56,033 bases of DNA from an uncultured Paraprevotella sp. (GTDB lineage Bacteria > Bacteroidota > Bacteroidia > Bacteroidales > Bacteroidaceae), in NCBI GenBank assembly GCA_944321525.1, contig CALULQ010000025.1, forward strand, positions 1 to 56,033, given 5' to 3'. A program made the translations under genes and the position numbers. Each line of letters opens with the position of its first letter. The stretch's first letter is position 1. Below are positions 16,949-26,100 of this stretch, in pieces. The notes under the pieces were generated by a model that saw nothing but the letters and a program-made list of their open reading frames with translations, was not told where the DNA came from and did no database searches.

Positions 16949-19570
16949 TTACTTCACCACGAACCGTGCCGTCTGCGCCTTGCCGCCTTGTTGCGTGCTG
17001 ACAAAATAGACACCGCTGCCCAGACGGTCGGGAAGGCCTATCCGGCCTGACGCGTCGGGACGGGCCCGGCGCACCACGACCCCGTCCGGGGAAACGATGC
17101 TGACCAAGGGCAACTTCCCGGGCCGACGGGCGAAATCCAGGCGGATGCTCTCCCCCGCACGGACGATGCCGGGCAGCACCCTGAAGGCCGACTGTCCGGT
17201 GGCGGCCATCGCGTCCACCCCGGTGTAGTCCGGATCGCGCAGTTCCCGCTCGTATTCATACCATTTAATGTCCGGACGGGCGGCCTGGCAGGCGCCCCTC
17301 AACAAGCGGAGACGGTAGTCGAACTTGGCCTTCCGCGTCTCGTCGCCTTCATAAACATAGTCCGTGTTGGACACCACGGCAATCACCACCTCGTTGGCCG
17401 GCCTTTCGCTCTCTTCCGCAGGCAACCTGAGCACGCACTCCCCTTCGGGCACGGGCGTGCTGTAGACGATTTTCCCGCTCTTCGTGCGGTAGCACAACTG
17501 CAGCGCCATGTTCCGCCCGCGCGGCAGGAACTCCACGGCCACCAGCGTGTCCCGCCCCGCGATGTGGAGCGGAATCTGGTTCGCGCCCGACCATCCGGGC
17601 AGGGTGCGCTCCTCCGGCACGAGCAGCCCGTCGTCTGTCGTGCACTTCACGTAGGGCGTCATGTTCCACGGCTCCACCTTCTGCGCGTAGGGCTCGTATT
17701 CCTGTTGCGTCACGCCGTTGAAGTTATCGTCCAGCAATTTCCTCGTCGCGCCGGTCCATTCCTTGAAATCCAGCATGGCCTGCTTCGCCCGGTACTCCGT
17801 GACGAGGCGGCGCATCTGGTCGCACCCCAAGGTGTCGGCCATGCCCTCCAGCACGCGGTTGGGACAGTGGCTCCAGATCCAGGGCACGATGCCGTCGCCC
17901 AGCGTCTGCGCGAGAAACACCACGAAAAGGTTGCCATACTGCGTGCCGCCCAGCAGGTTACGCCAGTTGCACAGCTGCTGCCCCGCCTCGTCGTAGACGT
18001 TCACGCCCTCGGCCGCCGGCCCGCCGAACGAGCCGTCGAGCAGCCATCCGCTGTAACACTCGATGGGCATGAAGGGGGCGATGAGCGCCCCGGCGTTGAG
18101 GAAGCCCATCTCGTCGTAGCTGCCGCTCTTGCGCGACTCATATTCCTGTTGCAACCACGTGTTGCCGCCTTCCTGAATCCAGGCCGAGCCCTTGCAGCCG
18201 GGCAGGTCGGCCAGCAGGGCGTGAATGCCTTCGTGCACCACCGCGCCCGTCTGATAACTTTTGTCACCTTCGGGATAAGGACAGTCGGGATGGAAACTGT
18301 AGACGGGATAATAGGAGATGAGCACCATCGGATAGGTCACGCCCTCATAGGTCGTCGCGCTCTGCCATCCGCCCAGCGCGGTGCTGTCGGCATTGTCGGT
18401 CGGCAGTCCCGAGCCATAGAGGTAGATGGTGCTGCGGTAGCCATTGCGGGCGCGCAGGTCGGGCGGCCATCCCATTACCTCGCGGAAATACTCGAAGTCC
18501 TTGTTCATCCGGGCCAGCATGTTGCGGATGCCCTCCTGCCCCACCTTGTCGGTGGCCAGATGGTTGGCCTTCGGCCCCCAGGCGTAGGTCCACCAGCCCT
18601 CGCTGATGCGCCCGGCCACGGGGAATTCCTCCAGGTCCTTGGCGGGCGCCTGGAAGTCGGGATAGAGTTTCCGGAAATTATAATTGAGCGAGGGGCGGTA
18701 TTCCTTCCACGCATAGGGCGCGCCCACCTCACCGTCATACACCGCCAGACTGAAGTCGTGCCGCGTCTTCCCACGGCCCGCATTGGTGAAGGTCACCGTG
18801 TAGGTGCCCGTCATGTCGCTGTCCACGCCGGACAGGGTGAGGAGCGAGTCGGACGAAGCGAAGCCGTTCGGCCCCGTCCACTCCCATGTGCCGGGCACGG
18901 CCTGCGCCGCGTCGATGCTGACGGCATAGGACACCGTCGCCCCCCGGGCCACCGTGCGGTGCCCCACGCCCGTCTCCCACTCCCCGTCGCCGACGCGCGA
19001 ACCGAAGGCGGCGAAAGGCGTCGGCACGGGCACAGTGCCCTTCACGCGGAACTCCACGATGCCCGTGCTCTGCGTGGAATGGTACATGGAGATGCGGATA
19101 CGCCGCGAGAGCACTTCCGGCAAGGGGAGCACGTTGAAGCGGTCGGCCTGCGTGCCGATGTCGCCCGCGTTCACGAACGCGCCGGCCGCCTCGTCGTAGT
19201 ATTCCACGTAGGCCTTCTCCGGCATCAGCAGTCCGCCGTGGTCGGTGAACCAATACACGGCGGCTTCGGTCATCACCACCTCGTCGGGAAACTCATACAT
19301 CACCCAGTTGGTCTGCCCGTGGGTGTCCCAGTTGCCATATACATATCCGTAGCCCGGATTCTCGTCCATCCCGGGCCGCTCGGCGGAACTTGCGCCCACC
19401 CGCCCGTCGTTGACGGCACCCAGGCTCTCCCAGGCGGAACAAAACGAAGTGGACACCGCCACGCCGGGCCGCATGCTGATGATTTCCGCCTCCTGGGCCT
19501 GCCCGGACAGGGGCAGGGCGCAAGCGGCGCACACGGCAAAAGCAGAAAAAAGCTGTCTTGCATTATTCAT
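16949..19570 (-). CDS. Secreted HExxH zinc metallopeptidase-like protein with sorting-type C-terminus
   Basis: The 873-residue protein has a signal peptide (MNNARQLFSAFAVCAACALPLSGQA-QE), an N-terminal region resembling a galactose-binding/discoidin module, a PKD/Ig-like domain (about 230-290), and a catalytic-looking domain containing V-V-H-E-G-I-H-A-L-L with His446, Glu447 and His450. The C-terminus (GSGVYFVSTQQGGKAQTARFVVK) has the form of a type IX secretion-type sorting tail. The third zinc ligand and exact peptidase family are not obvious. The start is ATG 19570; the frame remains open into the palindrome at 19711-19772, but the signal peptide and promoter exclude that extension. Confidence 0.8.
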   Translation of the reverse strand: MNNARQLFSAFAVCAACALPLSGQAQEAEIISMRPGVAVSTSFCSAWESLGAVNDGRVGASSAERPGMDENPGYGYVYGNWDTHGQTNWVMYEFPDEVVMTEAAVYWFTDHGGLLMPEKAYVEYYDEAAGAFVNAGDIGTQADRFNVLPLPEVLSRRIRISMYHSTQSTGIVEFRVKGTVPVPTPFAAFGSRVGDGEWETGVGHRTVARGATVSYAVSIDAAQAVPGTWEWTGPNGFASSDSLLTLSGVDSDMTGTYTVTFTNAGRGKTRHDFSLAVYDGEVGAPYAWKEYRPSLNYNFRKLYPDFQAPAKDLEEFPVAGRISEGWWTYAWGPKANHLATDKVGQEGIRNMLARMNKDFEYFREVMGWPPDLRARNGYRSTIYLYGSGLPTDNADSTALGGWQSATTYEGVTYPMVLISYYPVYSFHPDCPYPEGDKSYQTGAVVHEGIHALLADLPGCKGSAWIQEGGNTWLQQEYESRKSGSYDEMGFLNAGALIAPFMPIECYSGWLLDGSFGGPAAEGVNVYDEAGQQLCNWRNLLGGTQYGNLFVVFLAQTLGDGIVPWIWSHCPNRVLEGMADTLGCDQMRRLVTEYRAKQAMLDFKEWTGATRKLLDDNFNGVTQQEYEPYAQKVEPWNMTPYVKCTTDDGLLVPEERTLPGWSGANQIPLHIAGRDTLVAVEFLPRGRNMALQLCYRTKSGKIVYSTPVPEGECVLRLPAEESERPANEVVIAVVSNTDYVYEGDETRKAKFDYRLRLLRGACQAARPDIKWYEYERELRDPDYTGVDAMAATGQSAFRVLPGIVRAGESIRLDFARRPGKLPLVSIVSPDGVVVRRARPDASGRIGLPDRLGSGVYFVSTQQGGKAQTARFVVK

Positions 19571-19600
19571 AGGCCGATAAAATTTACGGTGAGGAATGAC

Positions 19601-19631
19601 CAAAGTTACGGAAAAACGCGAAATCTTCCAA
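19601..19631 (-). promoter_or_regulatory. Promoter of the metallopeptidase gene
   Basis: Minus-strand TAACTTTG (complement of 19601-19608) with a TTG (complement of 19629-19631) 20 nt upstream. It lies 30 nt before the ATG at 19570. Confidence 0.6.
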
Positions 19632-19710
19632 CTTCCTACGAAAAAAAAGAGCGGCACGGACGGGGTCGGCCTTGCCCGACGCCACGCAACGCCGGGCGGA
19701 GCGCGCCGCA

Positions 19711-19772
19711 GTACCTTGCGGCAAGCACTCGAGTACTTTGCGGAGAGTACTCGAGTACTCTGCGCAAAGTAC
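19711..19772. repeat. Extragenic palindrome, copy B (62 nt)
   Basis: Long form (22 + 22 + 18 nt) of the GTAC...CTCGA...GTAC family, containing two CTCGAG centres at 22-nt spacing. It lies about 80 nt upstream of the peptidase promoter and some 200 nt beyond the 54-residue peptide gene. The sequence just after it (ACAATTCGACAC) also flanks copy C on the corresponding side. Confidence 0.9.
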
Positions 19773-19972
19773 AATTCGACACGGCGGAAGGCGCACCGCC
19801 CGCAACGGCACCGGGCAGGCGTCTTGCCTGCAAGAGAAAATTTTTACTCCATGCCCCCGACATCATGTCTCCGCCATCGGGCAACAGGCATAAAACGGCC
19901 GGGCGGGACAGTCACCTGCCCGCCCGGCCCAACGAGTGTCTGAAGGACGGGGGAAGAGCGCCCCCGCCTGGG

Positions 19973-20137
19973 TCAGTCAGTCCACTTGTCCCAATCCAGG
20001 CTCATGAACTCCCCTTCGTAAGGGTTGTCGTCGGGCACCACGCCGCCGCCCTCGCCGGGCACGAGCGAACTGCACAACATCTCGGTCATTTCCGTGCGTA
20101 TCACCGATATGCACGGAGTGATATATTCCTTTTTCAT
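19973..20137 (-). CDS. Unrecognised 54-residue acidic peptide, coupled to the cohesin-like gene
   Basis: The peptide begins MKKEYITPCISVIRTEMTEM and ends DDNPYEGEFMSLDWDKWTD, with a central glycine/proline segment (VPGEGGG). There is no signal peptide or membrane helix. Its ATG overlaps the TGA of the upstream gene's C-terminal tail frame (ATGA at 20134-20137), a strong sign that it is translated. The 'MKK-Y-xP-xI' opening followed by a short acidic tail is a pattern I have met in many uncharacterised Bacteroidales small proteins next to secreted-protein genes, but I know no function. It is the last gene of the operon. Confidence 0.7.
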   Translation of the reverse strand: MKKEYITPCISVIRTEMTEMLCSSLVPGEGGGVVPDDNPYEGEFMSLDWDKWTD

Positions 20138-21609
20138 TCTTCTACGATTACTTTTTTATGGTTCACAATATACAGTCCACGGGGCAGCCCCGACAAGGCT
20201 TCCGCCCGCCGCACCTGCCGGCGCACGCAAACGCCGTCCGGCGTGTAGACGTCCACCGGGCCGTCCGCCGCCTGCAGCTCGTCGCTGATTCCCGTGGCGT
20301 CGCCCGGACGGGGAGAAATCTACAAGGCCGCGGCCGCAGGCGGCGCGGACAGGTCGAAGTAGGCCTTGAAACCGCACAGCGTGGCCGACCCGCCGCCAAG
20401 GGCGATGCGGGCGTCGGGCGTGACGCCGTAGCATCCCGCCATGCTCCTCGGCCCGTCATAGTTTCCCAGGAAGCGGGCCGTTCCGTCGGCCACCTCGGGC
20501 TGCGCCCCGGACGGAGAGAGGGTCACGCCGGAGAACGTGAAGTCCTGCGCGCCGCCCTTCTCCTCCACATATAATAAATAAGATGTGTTCGCCTCGCCGT
20601 CGCCGGCCGGAGAGAAGCAGAGCGCGCCCTCCTGCTCGCCGTCGAACCGGTAGAGGCCGGCACCGGCACCGAAAGCCTCCTCCACCGCCTGCCCGAGCAG
20701 GGCGAAAGGAAGGCACAGCGTGTTCCAGTCCGCCGTGAACGGACTGCGGCTGTAGGTCAGGGCGGCGGCCTCAACGCCGTGCGACAGGCCGAACGGATGG
20801 TCTTCGTCCAGCGTCACGCTCTCGGCCACGTAGGACGCGCCGTCGGTCAGCACCACATTCCCCGCGGCCGCGCCACCCTCGGCGGGCGTCTTGCAGTCCG
20901 CCTTCAGGTAGCAGAAGGCATTGGGGTTGGGCAGGCTCAGGGCGGCGCCCAGGCTGTCGGCCCCGGTGACGTCCAGTTCCACCAGCCCGTCGTTCTGCTG
21001 CAAGTCCCCGTTCACCTGCTCCACGACCCACGACGGCCAGTAGCCCGTCAGCGCCGAAAGGTCGGGCGCCGGCTCCGTTGCCAGCGGGGAATCGCCGATG
21101 GTGAAGTAGGAGGCCGAGGGGCCGGGCTTGACGTCGGAATTGCCCGTGATGGTCAGCACCGTTCCCTTCACGTAGATGGGATACAGGCCGGGCTTCATGT
21201 CGGGCGACGTCAGGTAGTACACCTTCATGATTTCACCCTCCGTGCCTTCGATGCGCGTGGCGTCGTTGGGACTGACCACCACGCGATACCATCCGCTCGA
21301 CAGCCGGTTCCAGGCCACGCCATGCTTGAACGTCACCACGCCGCTCCGCGAAGAGTGGGGAAAGCGGTCCAGGTTCAGCTCAAAGGGGTTCAGCCCGCCG
21401 GTGTCGTCCAGCACCATGCCGTCGGGCAGCAGGAAGTCCAGCTGGAAGGCCCAATAAATGTGGGTGTTGTTCATCTTCACGCTGAAGCAGGCCATGTCGT
21501 CGGTGGTCATCCCCGGCTCGGCCTTGAAAGGCACCACCTGGATGACGTCCTCGGCGCGCGCGGCCCACAGGCAAAGACAAGCCCACAAGCTCAATATGAT
21601 CTTTTTCAT
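20134..21609 (-). pseudogene. Secreted cohesin-like-domain protein with in-frame TAG before its C-terminal sorting tail
   Basis: The frame starts MKKIILSLWACLCLWAARA-E (signal peptide) and codes for a strand-rich domain of about 150 residues (CFSVKMNNTHIYWAFQLDFLLPDG...VKGTVLTITG) resembling the cohesin fold, then a second strand-rich region. Codon 430 is TAG (20320-20322). The same frame then continues for 61 codons: TGISDELQAADGPVDVY, VCVRRQVRRAEALSGLPRG, LYIVNHKKVIVEE, stop at 20134. That is a complete sorting-type tail, and its stop overlaps the next gene's ATG, so the interruption is internal. Options are nonsense mutation, sequencing error, or readthrough. If the stop is obeyed, the product is 429 residues without the tail. 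Confidence 0.75.
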
Positions 21610-21622
21610 GTCTGTCCGTTTT

Positions 21623-23113
21623 TTATTCGTTAGCTTGTTCCTCATCGTCTTCCAACACAATCTCTATCACGCCCATGGCGTCGGACACGTCGTACACCCC
21701 GTCGCCGTTCACGTCCGACACCTCGGGGATGAACACTTCCGTCTCCTCCTCGATGACGTGCGTGATGAGGTTCATCTTGTCCGACACGTTCACCTCGCCG
21801 TCGCCGTTGGTGTCGCCGTTGGCGAACACGTAGATGCGCCCGTTGCGGGTCGAAGCCGTCAGATGGTTGCCGTCAGGCTCCGTCACCGACACCTGGTTGA
21901 TTTTCACCAGATGGGACTGCCCCGTGGGGAACGTCTCCGGCACAGCCACGCGGAAGCGGAACAGCAAGGCGTTGCCTGGCAAGAGGCGGCCGCCGGAGAG
22001 GGTGAACACGTAGGACGTGTCGGAAGTGGCCACGGCGGACACGGTGTAGCCCTCGGCCTTGTCGGACATCTCCACCGTCTCCATCTCGGGCACCAGGCCC
22101 TCGGGGAAGGTCAGCTGGAAAGTCATGTCGCACAGCTCGTCCAGCGTGGTCATGTAGACGGGATAGTCCACCGTCTCGCCCGGAATGCCCACGACGGACA
22201 TCAGGTAGAAGGCATACCTCAGGCCGTCGCCCGGCGTGTTGGGCTCCGACGGGCTGTCGGGGCGGTAGACGAACTCGGCGCGGAAAGTCACGTCGGCCTT
22301 CTCCATCGTGTAGGAAAACGAGGGCAGGTCGGTGTAGGGCTCGCCGTCCTTCAGTCACCGCACGAACTTGTAGCCCGCGTTCGCCTGGGCACTGACGTAG
22401 GTGCTCTCTCCCTCGCGGAGCCGCGACGACCCGCTCACGGTGCCGCCCTCGGTGGCCTCGTAGAAGAGGTTGTGGGAGAGCACCGGCTCCGAAGGTTCGT
22501 CCGGGGCGGCGGGATTGAAGCGGAACTGCGCCGTGAGCGTCTCGTTCGCCGCACGGGTGACATAGTCGAAACTCGCCGCGGACGACACCACCTCGCCCGA
22601 CGCGTCCAACCAGGCCACGAACTCGAAGTTCTGCTGGCTCCGGGCCGACAGGCGCACCCGCGTGCCGGCCTGGTAGCGGCCGCCGCCGCTCACCGAGCCG
22701 CCGCTGCCGGCCGACAGGGAGAGCGTGAAGTATTGCACCGTGGAAGGCTCGTCCGGTTCGTCGGGCGAAGAGGGGCGATAGGTGAAGTGGGCCACCAGCG
22801 TGTCGGGGCCCTCGACACCCTTGACAAAATCAAATGATGCGGACGTGGACACCGTCCGGCCCGCCGTGTCGGTCCAGCGGTCGAACACGAAACCGCTCTG
22901 GGCCGACGCGCCGACCCGCACCGACGTGCCGGGCACGTAGCGCCCGGCGCCGGAAAGCCGTCCGCCATTGGCGGGCGAGGCCTGCAGCACCAAAGGCACC
23001 GGAGGCACGCCCGGCTCGGCCGGGTTGGCGGGGTTGAACTCGTCCTGTCCGCGGGCCGCCAGACCGCACAGCAGTCCGAGCAGCCACAAAGACATGATTC
23101 TTAAACTTCGCAT
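21623..23113 (-). pseudogene. Secreted InlB-type repeat / cohesin-like / dockerin-like protein with in-frame TGA
   Basis: A signal peptide (MRSLRIMSLWLLGLLCGLAARG) is followed by three similar B-repeat units of about 75 residues. Units 1 and 2 contain F-V-F-D-R-W and F-E-F-V-A-W; unit 3 reads Y-K-F-V-R-stop, with TGA at codon 253 (22355-22357) exactly where Trp (TGG) is expected. The same frame continues LKDGEPYTDLPSFSYTMEKA and on to codon 496 without further stops. The distal part has a cohesin-like strand domain and, at about 430-490, two dockerin-type calcium motifs (DTNGDGEVNVSD and DVNGDGVYDVSD). It starts 13 nt after the BspA-like gene. Likely a disrupted gene or a sequencing error. 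Confidence 0.8.
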
Positions 23114-23126
23114 AAGACAATCTTTT

Positions 23127-26100
23127 TCAATCGACAACGACTTTCTCCACACAGCCGTCCACCTTCACGAGGTAGAGGCCCGAAGGCAGGCCGACGCGCA
23201 CCGCATCGCCGTCCGCACGGCTCTCGTGCACCAGTTCGCCGCCCGCCGTGAAGATGCTCACCAGTCCGGTGGCGTTCTCCACCGTCACGCCTCCGGCCAC
23301 GGCTTTCACCACGGCCGTCCGGGCCACAGCCTCGCCAATCGCCGTGGCGCCCTCGGCACGCAGGAGCAGTTCGAAGCGACCGTCGAGCTGTCCGGCTTCG
23401 GCCGTGAAGTGGTAGTCGCCGGCCGTCAGGTCTGTCTGCGTCCCGGTCTCAAGGTCTTTCAGCCAGGCCTCGTCCGCCTGGTTGCGGGCGAGCGACAGGG
23501 TGTAGGCCCCGTCCTGCGGAAGATAAAGGCCGAGCTTCACCCGCCCGTCGGCCACGGGGCGCTCGTTGATGGCGTAGGCCGTCCCGTCCGCGCCCAAGGA
23601 ATAGAGCTGCGGCACCGTGGCGTCCATACTCATGAACTTGGAGGCGTCGCACGACAGGTCATAACCCGCCGAAGCCTCGTCGTTCAGCACGATGCGGGTG
23701 CGGTCTGCCAAGCTGCCGGAGAGCAGGTTCAGGTCCACCAGCCTGCGGGCACTCGCCTCGCCGCCGAACGTGGGACGGGCATTGACCTGCGCGCTGACAA
23801 TTTCCTCCGTCAGCTGCCGCCCTTCGAGCGGGAAGGAGATGGAAGAAACCTCTTCGGGACACTGCACGAAGAACGCCTGGTTGGGCGTCAGCACGAACTC
23901 GTCGTCGATGACGGAGTAGGCGTCGTAGCGCTTGCTGCTGATGTTCCACACGGTGATGGGCGCGGTGAAGTTCAGATGGTTGATGTTATAGAATGTCTGG
24001 TAGGGATTGCCCACGAGGTTCCACCCGCTGTTGGCCACCGTCTCGGACGGGTTCTCGGCCAGCTGCTTGCCAAACTCCTTGTTGGCCACCACATACTGCT
24101 TCGACTCGTTCTCCATGGCGTAGAACCTCAGCCATCCCGTCTTGCTGGTCTGCAGGATGAAGCCCGTCCCGACCGGGATGACGTCGTCATCGGCATAGTC
24201 CTTCCAGCTGTTGCCGGCTCCGTTGGCGGCCCGCTCGGCCCCGTCGTAGTAGCGCACGGCCTTCTGCGCACCTTCCTGCAGTTCGATGTCGCCCACCGTG
24301 ATGTCGAACGGCAAACTGATGAAATACCAGCTGTTGGCCGACGCATAGAAACCGTGATGGTATGTCCCCTGAATCGTGATGTTGTCGCAGTTGCTCAGCA
24401 TCACGGAGGAATAATCGGCGTTATTCTGATTCGTCTCCGTATAGAAGTTATCAAACGCCATAGCCGTTTCGCCATTCACTTTCAAGCGGCCTTGCCCTAC
24501 GATGGACATATTCGGCGTGCCCTCGAAGCGGTCGCGCGCGCCCAGCGTCAACGGTCGGCTAATGGTCCAGTCTTTCACATCGGCCGTGCTGAAGCCCTCT
24601 ATGTTCCCATAAGTGTACCAATATTCATCCAGCTTGTACGTATTCACCAAATAGGAAGGAACTTTCAGAGTGATCTGACCTACGAGACTGCTACCTACAA
24701 GGTTGTCCGTCTCCACCATTGTAGGACAACGCAGCACAATGGTTTTAAGGTTACGACTATTGTCGAATACTCCGTTCGCACTTCCCCAAACAACCGGCAA
24801 TTCGGCATATACCAACTCCGGACAACTGGCGAATGGAGAAACTCCCAAATAATCCAACTGCTTAGAACGTATAATAATCGTATCGTTCTTAATACCACTA
24901 AACGCCCAACTCCCTATTTCCCTTAAACTTTCAGGGAAATAGCTAATTGTCAGATTCGGACTACTGAATGCTCTCTCGCCAACGATTTCCCAACCTTCAG
25001 GCAAGCGCAAACTGTCATCCAATACTGGACATCCGTTAAACACACTTTGGGGAATCTCCCGAATATTCTGAGGCAAAGAAATGGATTTCAAAAAAGCGCA
25101 ACTTACAAAAGCAGATCTTCCAATACTCGTTACATTCTGGGGAAGAAAAGCTTCATTTATCATAGAAGTGCTAAAAGCTTCATTTCCTATCTCATTCAAG
25201 CTTTCAGGGAAAACAATATCGGTAATTTGCGAACAGAGAAAAGCTTCAAACCCAATTTTCTTCAATGTCTTAGGCAACTTTATCTCATGAAAAAATGTCC
25301 AAGCATCATCACTAGAAGTAGTGTTATTCTTAAATTGTCCGTCTGGTATTTCCGTCACTTCCGCCTCGCTCAGGTCCAAAGAAAAAAGATTGGTCATCAT
25401 ATCAATCTTCGCCCAATCGTCATCGTTCATCTTCCCAACGATTTTCAACCGACGCACATCATTCAAATGATTTACGTGATAAAGGATCTCCGTCCCCAAA
25501 CTTCCGGGTTCCAATAAGTTCACGGTAATAGAAGGCGTACGTTCCACTCCTATGCCATAAACGCTTGTTCCATTAATGCCATAAGTACGCTCCCACACTA
25601 TCACATGTTTGCCCGAAGAAAGGGGAATAAAGAAACGCCGTTCAGCTTGCCCATCCGCACACAATAACTGGACTTGTTTACCATCAACCGACACCGTCAA
25701 CCGTTCGGTATCGTCATAGGATCCTCTTATTCGGTACGTCAAAGTCGCATCCTCGTCCACTACAATCGTAGCAGTCAATTTGCAGGCATAATCATCGGAG
25801 CGAATCTGGCTGCTCCACCACTCCCACGGATGCTCCATATCATTTTCAAAGAAGATGGGATAGTCCGACCATTCCGCCAGGGTTACTTTTTGTGTCAGCT
25901 CGAGGCCGGCCGTCAATGCGGCGGCAGCCTCGGCCAGTTCTTCGGTCGTGCTTCCTGCATCGCTGTAGATGGTTTCGAACTTATCCACATTGTAGTCGTA
26001 AGCATCCATGGCCTGCAAAGCATTGTACAAGTCAAGCTTGGCACAGTAATAGGCACCGGCTTCGTCGTCGATAAGTTGCCAGGTCACGTGGGCAGAAGAG

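Noticed and set aside
17564..20248. 894-codon plus-strand open frame crossing the peptidase gene, palindrome B and the next operon's end
   Set aside because: Spans two genes and an intergenic repeat on the other strand; composition is typical of GC-rich antisense.
20134..20434. Frameshift between the cohesin-like domain and its sorting tail
   Set aside because: The tail stop (20134) and the TAG (20320) differ by 186 nt, a multiple of three, so it is an in-frame stop and not a frameshift.
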